The notes under the pieces: model-generated
Databases searched by the model: none
Told to the model about the DNA's origin: nothing
The model's input: the letters and a program-made list of their open reading frames with translations, nothing else
DNA from: Thermoactinospora rubra
Lineage (GTDB): Bacteria > Actinomycetota > Actinomycetes > Streptosporangiales > Streptosporangiaceae
NCBI RefSeq assembly: GCF_002093975.1
Contig: NZ_MSZZ01000025.1
Coordinates: 124,001-188,000, forward strand
DNA length: 64,000 nt
Reading direction: 5' to 3'
In this document: in pieces, positions 35,926-43,463 of the stretch
How the letters are laid out: each line of letters opens with the position of its first letter
Position numbering within the stretch: the first letter of the stretch is position 1
Position numbers and translations under genes: made by a program

Positions 35926-38085
35926 CTAACGCAGCAGTCCGGCGGCCCTGGCCCAGCGGTACTTGGCTCCCAGCACGGCCACGGGCTTCTCCGTCGTGTA
36001 CGGGTAGGCGACGACGCCGTGTGCGAACAGGTGGTCGCAGGCCTCCTCCACCTCCGTGTCCCCGGCCAGGGACGCCACGACGGGCTTGACGTTGCCCCGC
36101 TCGCGCTCCTCGGCGACGACGCGCGCGACGAGCTCGGCGAACACCATCGGCGGGGTCACGATGGTGTGCCAGTAGCCCAGCACCAGGGCGTGGATCCGGT
36201 CGTCGGTCAGGCCGAGCCGGATCGTCTTCTCGTAGGTCGACGGCGGCTCGCCGCCGGTGATGTCGATGGGGTTGCCGGCCGCGCCGAAGGGCGGGATGTG
36301 GGCGCGGAAGGCGGCGTCCAGGTCCGGGGGGATGTCCATGAGGGTCAGGCCCGCGTCGACGCAGGCGTCCGACAGCAGCACGCCCGAGCCGCCCGCGCCG
36401 GTGATGATCACCACGTTCTCGCCGCGCGGGGCCGGCAGCAGCGGCAGCGCCCTGGCGTACTCGAGCATGTCGTTGAGCCCGGGCGCGCGCACCACGCCCG
36501 CCTGCCGCAGGATGTCGTCGTAGACCTTGTCGTCGCCGGCCAGCGCCCCGGTGTGCGACCCCGCCGCGCGGGCTCCCATGGCGGTACGGCCGGCCTTGAG
36601 CACGATGACCGGCTTGTGCCTGACCACCCGGCGGGCCGCCTCGACGAAGCCGCGCCCGTCCTTGAGGTCCTCCAGGTGCATCGCGACGCACCTGGTGTTG
36701 TCGTCGGTCTCGAAGAAGGTCAGCAGGTCGTCCTCGTCCACGTCGGCCTTGTTGCCGACGCCGACGATCGCCGACACGCCGGTCCTGGTGGTGCGGGAAA
36801 AGCCCAGGATGGCCATCCCGATGCCGCCGCTCTGCGAGGTCAGCGCCACGTTGCCCTTGACGTCGTACGGCGTGCAGAACGTCGCGCAGAGGTTCTCGGG
36901 CGTGTAGTAGTAGCCGTAGATGTTGGGCCCCAGCATGCGCACGCCGTGCCTGCGCGCGATCTCCACGATCTCGGCCTGGCCCTCGACGTTGCCGGTCTCG
37001 GCGAAGCCCGACGGGATCATGATCGCGCCGGCGACGCCCTTCTTCCCCGCCTCCTCCAGCGCGGGGGCGACCAGGGCGGCGGGGATGGCGAAGACCGCCA
37101 CGTCGACCTCGTGCGGCACGTCGGCGATGCTCTTGTAGGCGGGCAGGCCCAGCACCTGCGGCGCCTTGGGGTTGATCGGGAAGATCTGGCCCTTGTAGCC
37201 GCCGTTGACGAGGTTGCGCATCACCGAGTTGCCGATCTTGCCGGTCTCGTTGGAGGCGCCGACGACGGCGACCGAGCGGGGCCGGAAGATGCGGGTCATC
37301 TGGCGCAGGATCTCCTCCCGCGGCGGCCTGCGGACCTCGGCCGGCGGCTCGCCGACGAGGATGCGCACGTCGGCGGCGACCGCGCCGCGGGCGTCGGCGA
37401 AGACGGGGTTGAGGTCCACCTCGGTGATCTCCGGGTGGTCGGTGACGAGCCTGCCGACACGCTCGATCAGCCGCGCGAGGGCCTCCCGGTCGACCGGCTC
37501 GGCCCCACGGGCACCGCGCAGCACATCGGCCGCTTTGATGTCGTCGAGCATCCCAAGCGCATCTTCACCCGAAACCGGGGCAAGCCGGAAGGTCACGTCC
37601 TTGAGAACCTCGACCAGCACGCCGCCGAGGCCGAAGGCGACGACCTTGCCGAAGGTGGGGTCGGTGACCGCGCCGACGATGACCTCGGTGCTTCCGGGAC
37701 CCGCGAGCGATCCCTCTGTGCTCCCGCCGCCGACCATCTGCTGCACCTGGACGCCGTCGATCCGGGCCCCGGCGTCGTGGGCGCGGGCGTTGGCCACGAT
37801 CCGCTCGTAGCCCCGCCGTACCTCCTCGGGGGTCCTCAGGCCGACGAGCACGCCGCCCGCCTCGGTCTTGTGCAGGATGTCCGGGGAGACGATCTTCAGC
37901 ACCACGGGCAGGCCGACCTCCTGCGCCAGGGCGACGGCCTCCTCCGCGGAGGCGGCCAGCGCCTCGCGCGGGGTGGCGATGCCGTACTCCTCGCAGATCC
38001 GGCGTCCCTCCGGGGCCGTCAGGGCCGTGCGGCCCTCGGCCAGCGCCTTGTCGATGACGTCCCTGACGGTCACTGGATCGGTCAC
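35926..38085 (-). CDS. NDP-forming acyl-CoA synthetase (acetate-CoA ligase family)
   Basis: A 719-residue fused enzyme in beta-alpha order. GTG 38085 overlaps the last base of the frc stop (TAGTG). The N-terminal ATP-grasp part (about 1-225: GLPVVLKIVSPDILHKTEAG, VQVQQMVGGG, EVDLNPVFAD) precedes the CoA-binding and ligase parts (FRPRSVAVVGASNETGKIGN about 240, LTSQSGGIGMAIL about 395, phosphohistidine region GSHTGALAGDD about 500). The family makes acyl-CoA from acid, CoA and ATP with ADP + Pi. Next to Frc it is a candidate oxalate- or formate-activating ligase; the substrate is not fixed by sequence. Confidence 0.85.
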   Translation of the reverse strand: MTDPVTVRDVIDKALAEGRTALTAPEGRRICEEYGIATPREALAASAEEAVALAQEVGLPVVLKIVSPDILHKTEAGGVLVGLRTPEEVRRGYERIVANARAHDAGARIDGVQVQQMVGGGSTEGSLAGPGSTEVIVGAVTDPTFGKVVAFGLGGVLVEVLKDVTFRLAPVSGEDALGMLDDIKAADVLRGARGAEPVDREALARLIERVGRLVTDHPEITEVDLNPVFADARGAVAADVRILVGEPPAEVRRPPREEILRQMTRIFRPRSVAVVGASNETGKIGNSVMRNLVNGGYKGQIFPINPKAPQVLGLPAYKSIADVPHEVDVAVFAIPAALVAPALEEAGKKGVAGAIMIPSGFAETGNVEGQAEIVEIARRHGVRMLGPNIYGYYYTPENLCATFCTPYDVKGNVALTSQSGGIGMAILGFSRTTRTGVSAIVGVGNKADVDEDDLLTFFETDDNTRCVAMHLEDLKDGRGFVEAARRVVRHKPVIVLKAGRTAMGARAAGSHTGALAGDDKVYDDILRQAGVVRAPGLNDMLEYARALPLLPAPRGENVVIITGAGGSGVLLSDACVDAGLTLMDIPPDLDAAFRAHIPPFGAAGNPIDITGGEPPSTYEKTIRLGLTDDRIHALVLGYWHTIVTPPMVFAELVARVVAEERERGNVKPVVASLAGDTEVEEACDHLFAHGVVAYPYTTEKPVAVLGAKYRWARAAGLLR

Positions 38086-39308
38086 TAGATGACTCCGTTC
38101 GTCTTCAGGTCGGCCAGCTCCTCGGCGGTCACGCCGAGGGCGCCGTAGATCTCCGCGTTGTGCTCGCCGAGCAGGGGCGGCGTGGTGACCTCGACCGGCG
38201 AGTCCGACAGCTGCAGCGGGCTGCCGACGGTCATGAACCGGCCGCGCGCGGGGTGGTCGACGGGGACGACGACGCCCTCCTGCCGGAGGGTCGGGTCCTC
38301 GATGAGCTCCTTGGTCGACAGGATCGGGCCGCAGGGGATGTTCTCGGCGTTGAGCCGGTCCAGCACGGTCCACTTGTCGTGGTGGATGGTCCACTCCTCG
38401 ATGAGCTGGAAGACCTTGTCGAGCTTGTTCAGGCGCGCCTCGGGGGTGGCCCACTCGGGGTCGTCGGCCAGCTCGGGCCGGCCGATGATGTGCGCGATCG
38501 GCTTCCAGCCGACGGGCTGGACGATCACGTAGATGTAGTCGTTGGGGCCGCCGGGGGCGCAGCGGACCGCCCAGCCGGGCTGGCCGCCGCCGCTGGCGTT
38601 GCCGCTGCGCGGCACCTCCTCGCCGAAGGTCTTGTTGGGGTACTCGCGCAGCGGGCCGTGCGCCAGGCGCTGCTGGTCGCGCAGCTTGACCCGGCACAGG
38701 TTGAGCACGGCGTGCTGCATGGCCACCTGCACGCGCTGGCCGCGGCCGGAACGCTCGCGCTGGTAGAGGGCGGCCAGGATGCCCGCGACGGCGTGGACGC
38801 CGGTGCCGGAGTCGCCGATCTGCGCCCCGGTGGCCAGCGGCGGGCCGTCCTCGAAGCCGGTGGTGGACATCGAGCCGCCCATGGCCTGCGCGATCACCTC
38901 GTACGCCTTGAACTTCGCGTAGCGGCCGGGGCCGAAGCCCTTGATCGAGGCGTAGATCAGGCGGGGGTTGAGCTCCCGCAACCGCTCCCAGGGAAAGCCC
39001 ATGCGGTCCACCGCGCCGGGGCCGAAGTTCTCCACCAGCACGTCGGCCTGCTTGACCAGCTCGGCGAACAGCTCCTTGCCGCGCTCGGTCTTCATGTTGA
39101 GCGTGATGCTGCGCTTGTTGCAGTTCAGCATCGTGAAGTAGAGGCTGTCGACGCCGGGCAGGTCGCGCAGCTGCTGGCGGGTGATGTCGCCGGTGGGCGC
39201 CTCGAGTTTCACGACGTCCGCGCCGAGCCAGGCCAGCAGCTGGGTGGCGCTCGGGCCGGACTGCACGTGGGTCATGTCCAGGACGCGGACTCCGGTGAGA
39301 GCTTTCAT
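38085..39308 (-). CDS. frc: Formyl-CoA:oxalate CoA-transferase
   Basis: A 407-residue class III CoA-transferase very close to characterised Frc: VRVLDMTHVQSGPSATQLLA at the start, VDSLYFTMLNCNKRSITLNM, VENFGPGAVDRMGFPWE, the catalytic Asp in IGDSGTG (about 170), the glycine loop ASGGGQPGW and the ending PLLGEHNAEIY. It moves CoA from formyl-CoA to oxalate (or from another donor). It lies eight bases after the ThDP lyase gene, the classic frc-oxc pairing, which supports oxalate as substrate. Confidence 0.92.
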   Translation of the reverse strand: MKALTGVRVLDMTHVQSGPSATQLLAWLGADVVKLEAPTGDITRQQLRDLPGVDSLYFTMLNCNKRSITLNMKTERGKELFAELVKQADVLVENFGPGAVDRMGFPWERLRELNPRLIYASIKGFGPGRYAKFKAYEVIAQAMGGSMSTTGFEDGPPLATGAQIGDSGTGVHAVAGILAALYQRERSGRGQRVQVAMQHAVLNLCRVKLRDQQRLAHGPLREYPNKTFGEEVPRSGNASGGGQPGWAVRCAPGGPNDYIYVIVQPVGWKPIAHIIGRPELADDPEWATPEARLNKLDKVFQLIEEWTIHHDKWTVLDRLNAENIPCGPILSTKELIEDPTLRQEGVVVPVDHPARGRFMTVGSPLQLSDSPVEVTTPPLLGEHNAEIYGALGVTAEELADLKTNGVI

Positions 39309-39316
39309 GCGGGGCC

Positions 39317-40987
39317 TCACTTGTACATCGTCTGGTTCATGGTTCCGGGGGCGTAGACGTCCGGGTCGACCCAGACGTTGATCAGCGAGGGCTTGCCGGA
39401 CTCCCGCGCCCGCTCCAGCGCCGGGCGGATCTGCACCGGGTCGCGCACCTCCTCGCCATGGCCGCCGAGCAGCTTGGCGAACTCGCCGTAGCGGACGTCG
39501 CCGAGCGTGTTGCCGACGCGGGCGCGGTCCTCGCCGTACTTGGCGGCCTGGCCGTACCTGATCTGGTTCATCGAGGAGTTGTTGCCGACCACGCCGATGA
39601 ACGGCAGGTCGAAGCGGACCATGGTCTCGAAGTCCCAGCCGGTCAGGCTGAAGGCGCCGTCGCCGAACAGGCACAGCACCTCCTTGTCGCGGCGGGCCTG
39701 CTTGGCGGCCATCGCGAAGGCCACGCCGACGCCGAGCGTGCCCAGCGGGCCGGGGTCCATCCAGTGGCCGGGCGACTTGGGCTGCACGACCTGGCCGGAG
39801 AAGGTGACGATGTCGCCGCCGTCGCCGATGTAGATCGTGTCCTCGGTGAGGAACTCGTTGATCTCGTGGACCAGGCGGTAGGGGTCGATGGGCTCGGCGT
39901 CGGACAGCTGGCGGGGCAGGCGCTTGTGGTACGCCTGGGTCTCGACCGCGCGCAGCTCCTCCAGCCACTCCTTGCGCCGGGTCGCCGAGCCGTTGAGCCG
40001 GCCACCGGCGGCCTGGGCCGTCGCGGCGAGGATGAGGCCGCAGTCGCCGACGATGCCAAGGTCGATGTCCCGGTTTTTCCCGACAGTGCGGTAGTCGAGG
40101 TCGATCTGCACCACCGTGGCCGTCGGGGACAGCCGCCTGCCGTACCCCATCCGGAAGTCGAACGGCGTGCCGACGATGACGATCAGGTCGGCCTCGGTGA
40201 AGGCGTACCTGCGCGACAGCTGGAAGTGGTGCGGGTCGCCGGGCGGCAGCGTGCCGCGGCCGGAGCCGTTCATGTAGGCCGGGACGTTGAGGGCGCGCAC
40301 GAAGTCGATCGCCGCGTCGGTGGCCCGGCAGGTCCACACCTGGCTGCCGAGCAGGATGCAGGGCTTGTCGGCGTGGACCAGCATGTCGGCGAGCTTCTCG
40401 ATGGCCTCGGGGTCGCCCTGCTGGCGCGTGGAGGCCCGGTAGTGCCCCGGCTTGGGGATGCGGGCCCTCTCCAGCGGGATCTTCGCGTCCAGCACGTCGC
40501 GCGGGATCTCCAGGAACGACGGGCCCGGCGCGCCGTGGAAGCACTCGCGGAAGGCCATCGACACCATGTCGGCCACCCGCTCGGTGCTGGGGACGGTCGC
40601 GGCGAACTTGGTGATCGGGCTCATCATGTCGACGTGCGGCAGGTCCTGCAGCGAGCCCATCTTGTGCTGGCCGAGGGCGCCCTGGCCGCCGATGAGCAGC
40701 ATCGGGCTCTCCGCGCGGAAGGCGTTGGCCACGCCGGTGACCGCGTCGGTCGTGCCGGGGCCGGCCGTCACCACCGCGCAGCCGGGCTTGCCGGTGACGC
40801 GCGCGTAGCCGTCGGCCGCGTGGGCGGCCACCTGCTCGTGCCGTACGTCGATGACCTCGATGCCCTCATCGACACAGCCGTCGTAGATGTCGATGATGTG
40901 GCCTCCGCAGAGCGTGTAGATCACATCCACGCCCTCGGCCTTGAGCGCCTTGGCCACGAGATGACCGCCAGAGATCGTTTCCGACAT
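39317..40987 (-). CDS. Oxalyl-CoA decarboxylase / 2-hydroxyacyl-CoA lyase family ThDP enzyme
   Basis: A 556-residue ThDP enzyme; ATG 40987 has GGAAGGG about eight bases upstream. The catalytic Glu is in VRHEQVAAHAADGYAR (about 51), the ThDP-Mg motif in LFGDGAFSLTGWDFE...GNN (about 440-470). Either reaction releases formyl-CoA, the Frc substrate. The region equivalent to the Tyr-Glu pair of Oxalobacter oxalyl-CoA decarboxylase (GDYEEMDQ) reads GSLQDLPHVD, closer to human HACL1 (GAFQEFPQVE), and the C-terminus (YAPGTMNQTMYK) also differs. Context says decarboxylase; the active-site comparison, made from memory, leans to a lyase. First gene of the frc operon. Confidence 0.75.
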   Translation of the reverse strand: MSETISGGHLVAKALKAEGVDVIYTLCGGHIIDIYDGCVDEGIEVIDVRHEQVAAHAADGYARVTGKPGCAVVTAGPGTTDAVTGVANAFRAESPMLLIGGQGALGQHKMGSLQDLPHVDMMSPITKFAATVPSTERVADMVSMAFRECFHGAPGPSFLEIPRDVLDAKIPLERARIPKPGHYRASTRQQGDPEAIEKLADMLVHADKPCILLGSQVWTCRATDAAIDFVRALNVPAYMNGSGRGTLPPGDPHHFQLSRRYAFTEADLIVIVGTPFDFRMGYGRRLSPTATVVQIDLDYRTVGKNRDIDLGIVGDCGLILAATAQAAGGRLNGSATRRKEWLEELRAVETQAYHKRLPRQLSDAEPIDPYRLVHEINEFLTEDTIYIGDGGDIVTFSGQVVQPKSPGHWMDPGPLGTLGVGVAFAMAAKQARRDKEVLCLFGDGAFSLTGWDFETMVRFDLPFIGVVGNNSSMNQIRYGQAAKYGEDRARVGNTLGDVRYGEFAKLLGGHGEEVRDPVQIRPALERARESGKPSLINVWVDPDVYAPGTMNQTMYK

Positions 40988-41017
40988 CGTGCCACCCTTC
41001 CCGGCGACTGTCTTCCG

Positions 41018-41035
41018 CATACTGCATACCGTATG
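41018..41035. promoter_or_regulatory. Palindromic operator with an extra half-site upstream of the lyase gene
   Basis: CATACCGTATG (41025-41035) is a perfect palindrome with the shared ATACCGTAT core (41026-41034); a further CATAC half-site lies at 41018-41022. The block is 31-48 bases upstream of the lyase start. Confidence 0.6.
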
Positions 41036-41068
41036 AAGGCAATGGTTACCTTGACTTCACCGGCCTGT

Positions 41069-42373
41069 CTAGACCCCCATGGGCAACGGAAGGAGCTCCA
41101 CGTGCCCGCCGTCCCAGCCCGGCGGCACCACGGCCAGGGCGTCCGCCAGGGCCGCTCCCCACAGCGAGCCGGGCCTGTCGTGGCCGACCGGGACCGCGCC
41201 CCCGGCGGACCGGCGCACCGGGACCAGGCGCGTGTCGTGGGGGTGCGTCCGCACGGGTCCGGCGAGCGTGCTCGTCTCGTACGGCTCGTCGCGGTGGGCC
41301 ATCCGGCGCAGGATCGGCGCGAGGAGCGTGAGGGCCGCGCCGAGGGCCGCGAACGGGTTGCCGAGCAGGCCGACGACGAGGCCGCCGCCGAGGCGGGCGA
41401 GGAGCTGGGGGTGGCCGGGGCGTACGGCGACGCCGTCGATCATGACGTGGGCATCGAGCTCGGCGAGGACGGAGCGGAGGTGGTCGGCCGGGCCCCTGGA
41501 GGAGGCGCCGCAGACGACGACCACGTCCGCTCGGGCGTCGTGGAGGGCCCGGCGGAGGGGGTCGGCGCCGTCGGGGAGGAAGGCCGTTGCGGCCACCCGG
41601 CCGCCCGCCCACTCGATGAGGCCGGGCAGGACGGGGCCGATGGCGTCCCGAACGCGCCCCGGGCCCGGCAGGCCCTCGTGGACCACCTCGTCGCCGGTGA
41701 CCAGGACGCTCACGGCCGGGCGGGGCCAGACGGCCAGCGTGTCGTGCCCGAGGGCGGCGGCGAGGCCCAGCACGGCGGGCGTGACTGTGGCCCCGGCGCC
41801 CAGCACGGCCTCGCCCTGGGGGATGTCCTCCCCGCGCCGCCGGATGTGCCGCCCGGCCTGGAGGTCGTGCTCGTCGAGCGGCTCCACCCATCGCTCGGGG
41901 GCCTCTCCAGGCACTCGCTCCCCGCCGCCGCCCGGCTCACCCGCCTCACCGGTGCGGGAAGGAGGGGGGACGTGGTCGGGGCGGGGGCGCTCCTCGGCAT
42001 GCGCCTCCTCGTACGGCAGGACCGCCAGAGCGCCCTCCGGCACCGGAGCGCCGGTGGCGATCTCCACCGCCTCCCCGGCGCGCAACCGCCCGCCGTACGG
42101 CAGGCCGCCGGCCAGGACACGTCCCACCACCCGCCACGGCGCCGGGCCGGCCACCGCGAAGCCGTCCATCGCCGCCACGTCCACCCCCGGCACCGCGACC
42201 AGCGCGCGCAGGGGTTCGGCGAGGCGACAGCCGTACGCCTCGGGAAGCGGGACCGGGGCGGCGGCGAGCGGGCGGGCGGCGGCGAGCGCGGTCCGCCGCG
42301 CCTCCTCCCATGGGACGACCTGCATTCTCCCAGCATGGCGCGACGCGGCACCCGGTTGTCCCAGGACGGTCAT
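41069..42373 (-). CDS. moeA: Molybdopterin molybdotransferase (MoeA)
   Basis: A 434-residue MoeA-like enzyme that inserts molybdate into molybdopterin. ATG 42373 has AAGGAG seven bases upstream; the later ATG 42325 (MQVVPWEEAR) lacks a spaced ribosome site. Family features are VAAMDGFAVAG (about 75), VEIATGAPVPEGA, HIRRRGEDIPQGEAVLGAG, the VSVLVTGDEV motif and LLGNPFAALGA near the C-terminus. A glutamate/proline-rich insertion (about 130-165) is unusual. It diverges from the PanE-type gene and lies beside the molybdenum formate dehydrogenase genes, which need its product. Confidence 0.88.
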   Translation of the reverse strand: MTVLGQPGAASRHAGRMQVVPWEEARRTALAAARPLAAAPVPLPEAYGCRLAEPLRALVAVPGVDVAAMDGFAVAGPAPWRVVGRVLAGGLPYGGRLRAGEAVEIATGAPVPEGALAVLPYEEAHAEERPRPDHVPPPSRTGEAGEPGGGGERVPGEAPERWVEPLDEHDLQAGRHIRRRGEDIPQGEAVLGAGATVTPAVLGLAAALGHDTLAVWPRPAVSVLVTGDEVVHEGLPGPGRVRDAIGPVLPGLIEWAGGRVAATAFLPDGADPLRRALHDARADVVVVCGASSRGPADHLRSVLAELDAHVMIDGVAVRPGHPQLLARLGGGLVVGLLGNPFAALGAALTLLAPILRRMAHRDEPYETSTLAGPVRTHPHDTRLVPVRRSAGGAVPVGHDRPGSLWGAALADALAVVPPGWDGGHVELLPLPMGV

Positions 42374-42384
42374 GCGGCGGCTCC

Positions 42385-42413
42385 TTGACCCGAATTTTTC
42401 CATACTGTATACC
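42385..42413 (+). promoter_or_regulatory. Promoter TTGACC-N17-TATACC with operator ATACTGTAT
   Basis: TTGACC (42385-42390) and TATACC (42408-42413) are spaced 17 bases apart and would start transcription near 42420 for the PanE-type gene. The shared core ATACTGTAT (42402-42410) covers the spacer end and the -10, the arrangement of a repressor site. It also lies in the moeA leader. Confidence 0.6.
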
Positions 42414-42448
42414 GAATGCACGACCCGACGCGAGAACGGAACTCAAGC

Positions 42449-43426
42449 ATGAAGGTCGCTGTTCTTGGCGCCGGCGCCATCGGCGCGTACGTGGGAGCCG
42501 CCCTGCACCGGGCGGGAGTGGAGGTCCACCTCATCGCCAGAGGCGCGCACCTCCAGGCCATGCGCGAGTCCGGTGTGCGGGTGCTCAGCCCGAGGGGCGA
42601 CTTCACCGCCCATCCCCACGCCACCGACGACCCGGCCGAGGTCGGGCCGGTGGACCACGTCTTCCTGGGCCTCAAGGCGAACACCTACGCCGCCGCGGGT
42701 CCCCTGATCAAGCCGCTCCTGCACGAGACCACGAGCATCGTCGCGGCGCAGAACGGCATCCCGTGGTGGTACTTCCACGGGCTGAAGGGGCCCTACGAGG
42801 GCTACCGCATCGAAAGCGTCGACCCCGGCGGCGCGGTGAGCGCCGCCCTGCCCGTGGAGCGGGCCGTCGGCTGCGTCGTCTACGCGGCCACCGAGATCGC
42901 CGAGCCGGGCGTGATCCGCCACCTGGAGGGCACGCGCTTCTCCATCGGCGAGCCCGGCGGCGAGCCGACCGGCAGGTGCCTGGAGTTCAGCCAGGCGGCC
43001 GTGGCGGGCGGGCTGAAGTGCCCGGTCGAGACGGACCTGCGGCGCGACATCTGGATCAAGCTCATGGGCAACATCGCCTTCAACCCCATCAGCGCGCTGG
43101 CCCGGGCGACCATGGCCGGGATCTGCCGCCACCGCGGCGCCCGGGAGCTGGTCGTGGCGATGATGCGCGAGACCGTCGAGGTGGCGAGGAAGGTGGGCTG
43201 CGACCCCGGCGTCTCGATCGAGCGCCGCCTGCGCGGGGCCGAGAAGGCCGGGGAGCACAAGACCTCGACCCTGCAGGACCTGGAGAAGGGCAAGCCCATG
43301 GAGCTTGACGTGCTGCTGGCGGCGGTGGTGGAGCTGGCCGATCTCACGGGCGCGAAGGTGCCGACGCTGCGGGCGATCCACGCGGTGAGCGACCTGCTCA
43401 ACCAGAACCTTGTCCGCGCAAGCTAG
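42449..43426 (+). CDS. Ketopantoate reductase-type dehydrogenase, candidate oxalyl-CoA reductase
   Basis: A 325-residue PanE/ApbA family protein: Rossmann motif VAVLGAGAIGAYVGAALHRA, catalytic Lys in FLGLKANTYAAAG (about 80), DIWIKLMGNIAFNPISALAR (about 205) and the C-terminal helical domain with SIERRLRGAEKAGEHKTSTL. In Methylobacterium extorquens a PanE-like protein (PanE2) reduces oxalyl-CoA to glyoxylate; its occurrence among frc, Gcl and glxR genes makes that activity the best guess here. Pantothenate synthesis is less likely because no pan genes are near. ATG 42449 fits the Rossmann start; the earlier ATG 42416 would fall upstream of the expected transcript start. Confidence 0.75.
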   Translation: MKVAVLGAGAIGAYVGAALHRAGVEVHLIARGAHLQAMRESGVRVLSPRGDFTAHPHATDDPAEVGPVDHVFLGLKANTYAAAGPLIKPLLHETTSIVAAQNGIPWWYFHGLKGPYEGYRIESVDPGGAVSAALPVERAVGCVVYAATEIAEPGVIRHLEGTRFSIGEPGGEPTGRCLEFSQAAVAGGLKCPVETDLRRDIWIKLMGNIAFNPISALARATMAGICRHRGARELVVAMMRETVEVARKVGCDPGVSIERRLRGAEKAGEHKTSTLQDLEKGKPMELDVLLAAVVELADLTGAKVPTLRAIHAVSDLLNQNLVRAS

Positions 43427-43430
43427 TCGG

Positions 43431-43451
43431 CATACCGTAGCCTGTATACAG
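43431..43451. promoter_or_regulatory. Operator cluster upstream of the formate dehydrogenase operon
   Basis: CATACCGTAG (43431-43440) is one mismatch from the shared core, and CTGTATACAG (43442-43451) is a perfect 10-base palindrome that contains a TATACA -10-like hexamer. Both end a few bases before the GGAGGG ribosome site at 43455-43460. Confidence 0.55.
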
Positions 43452-43463
43452 AATGGAGGGATC

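Noticed and set aside
42374..42421. Extended MoeA start at 42421
   Set aside because: ATG 42373 has an AAGGAG at proper spacing; the extension covers the operator.
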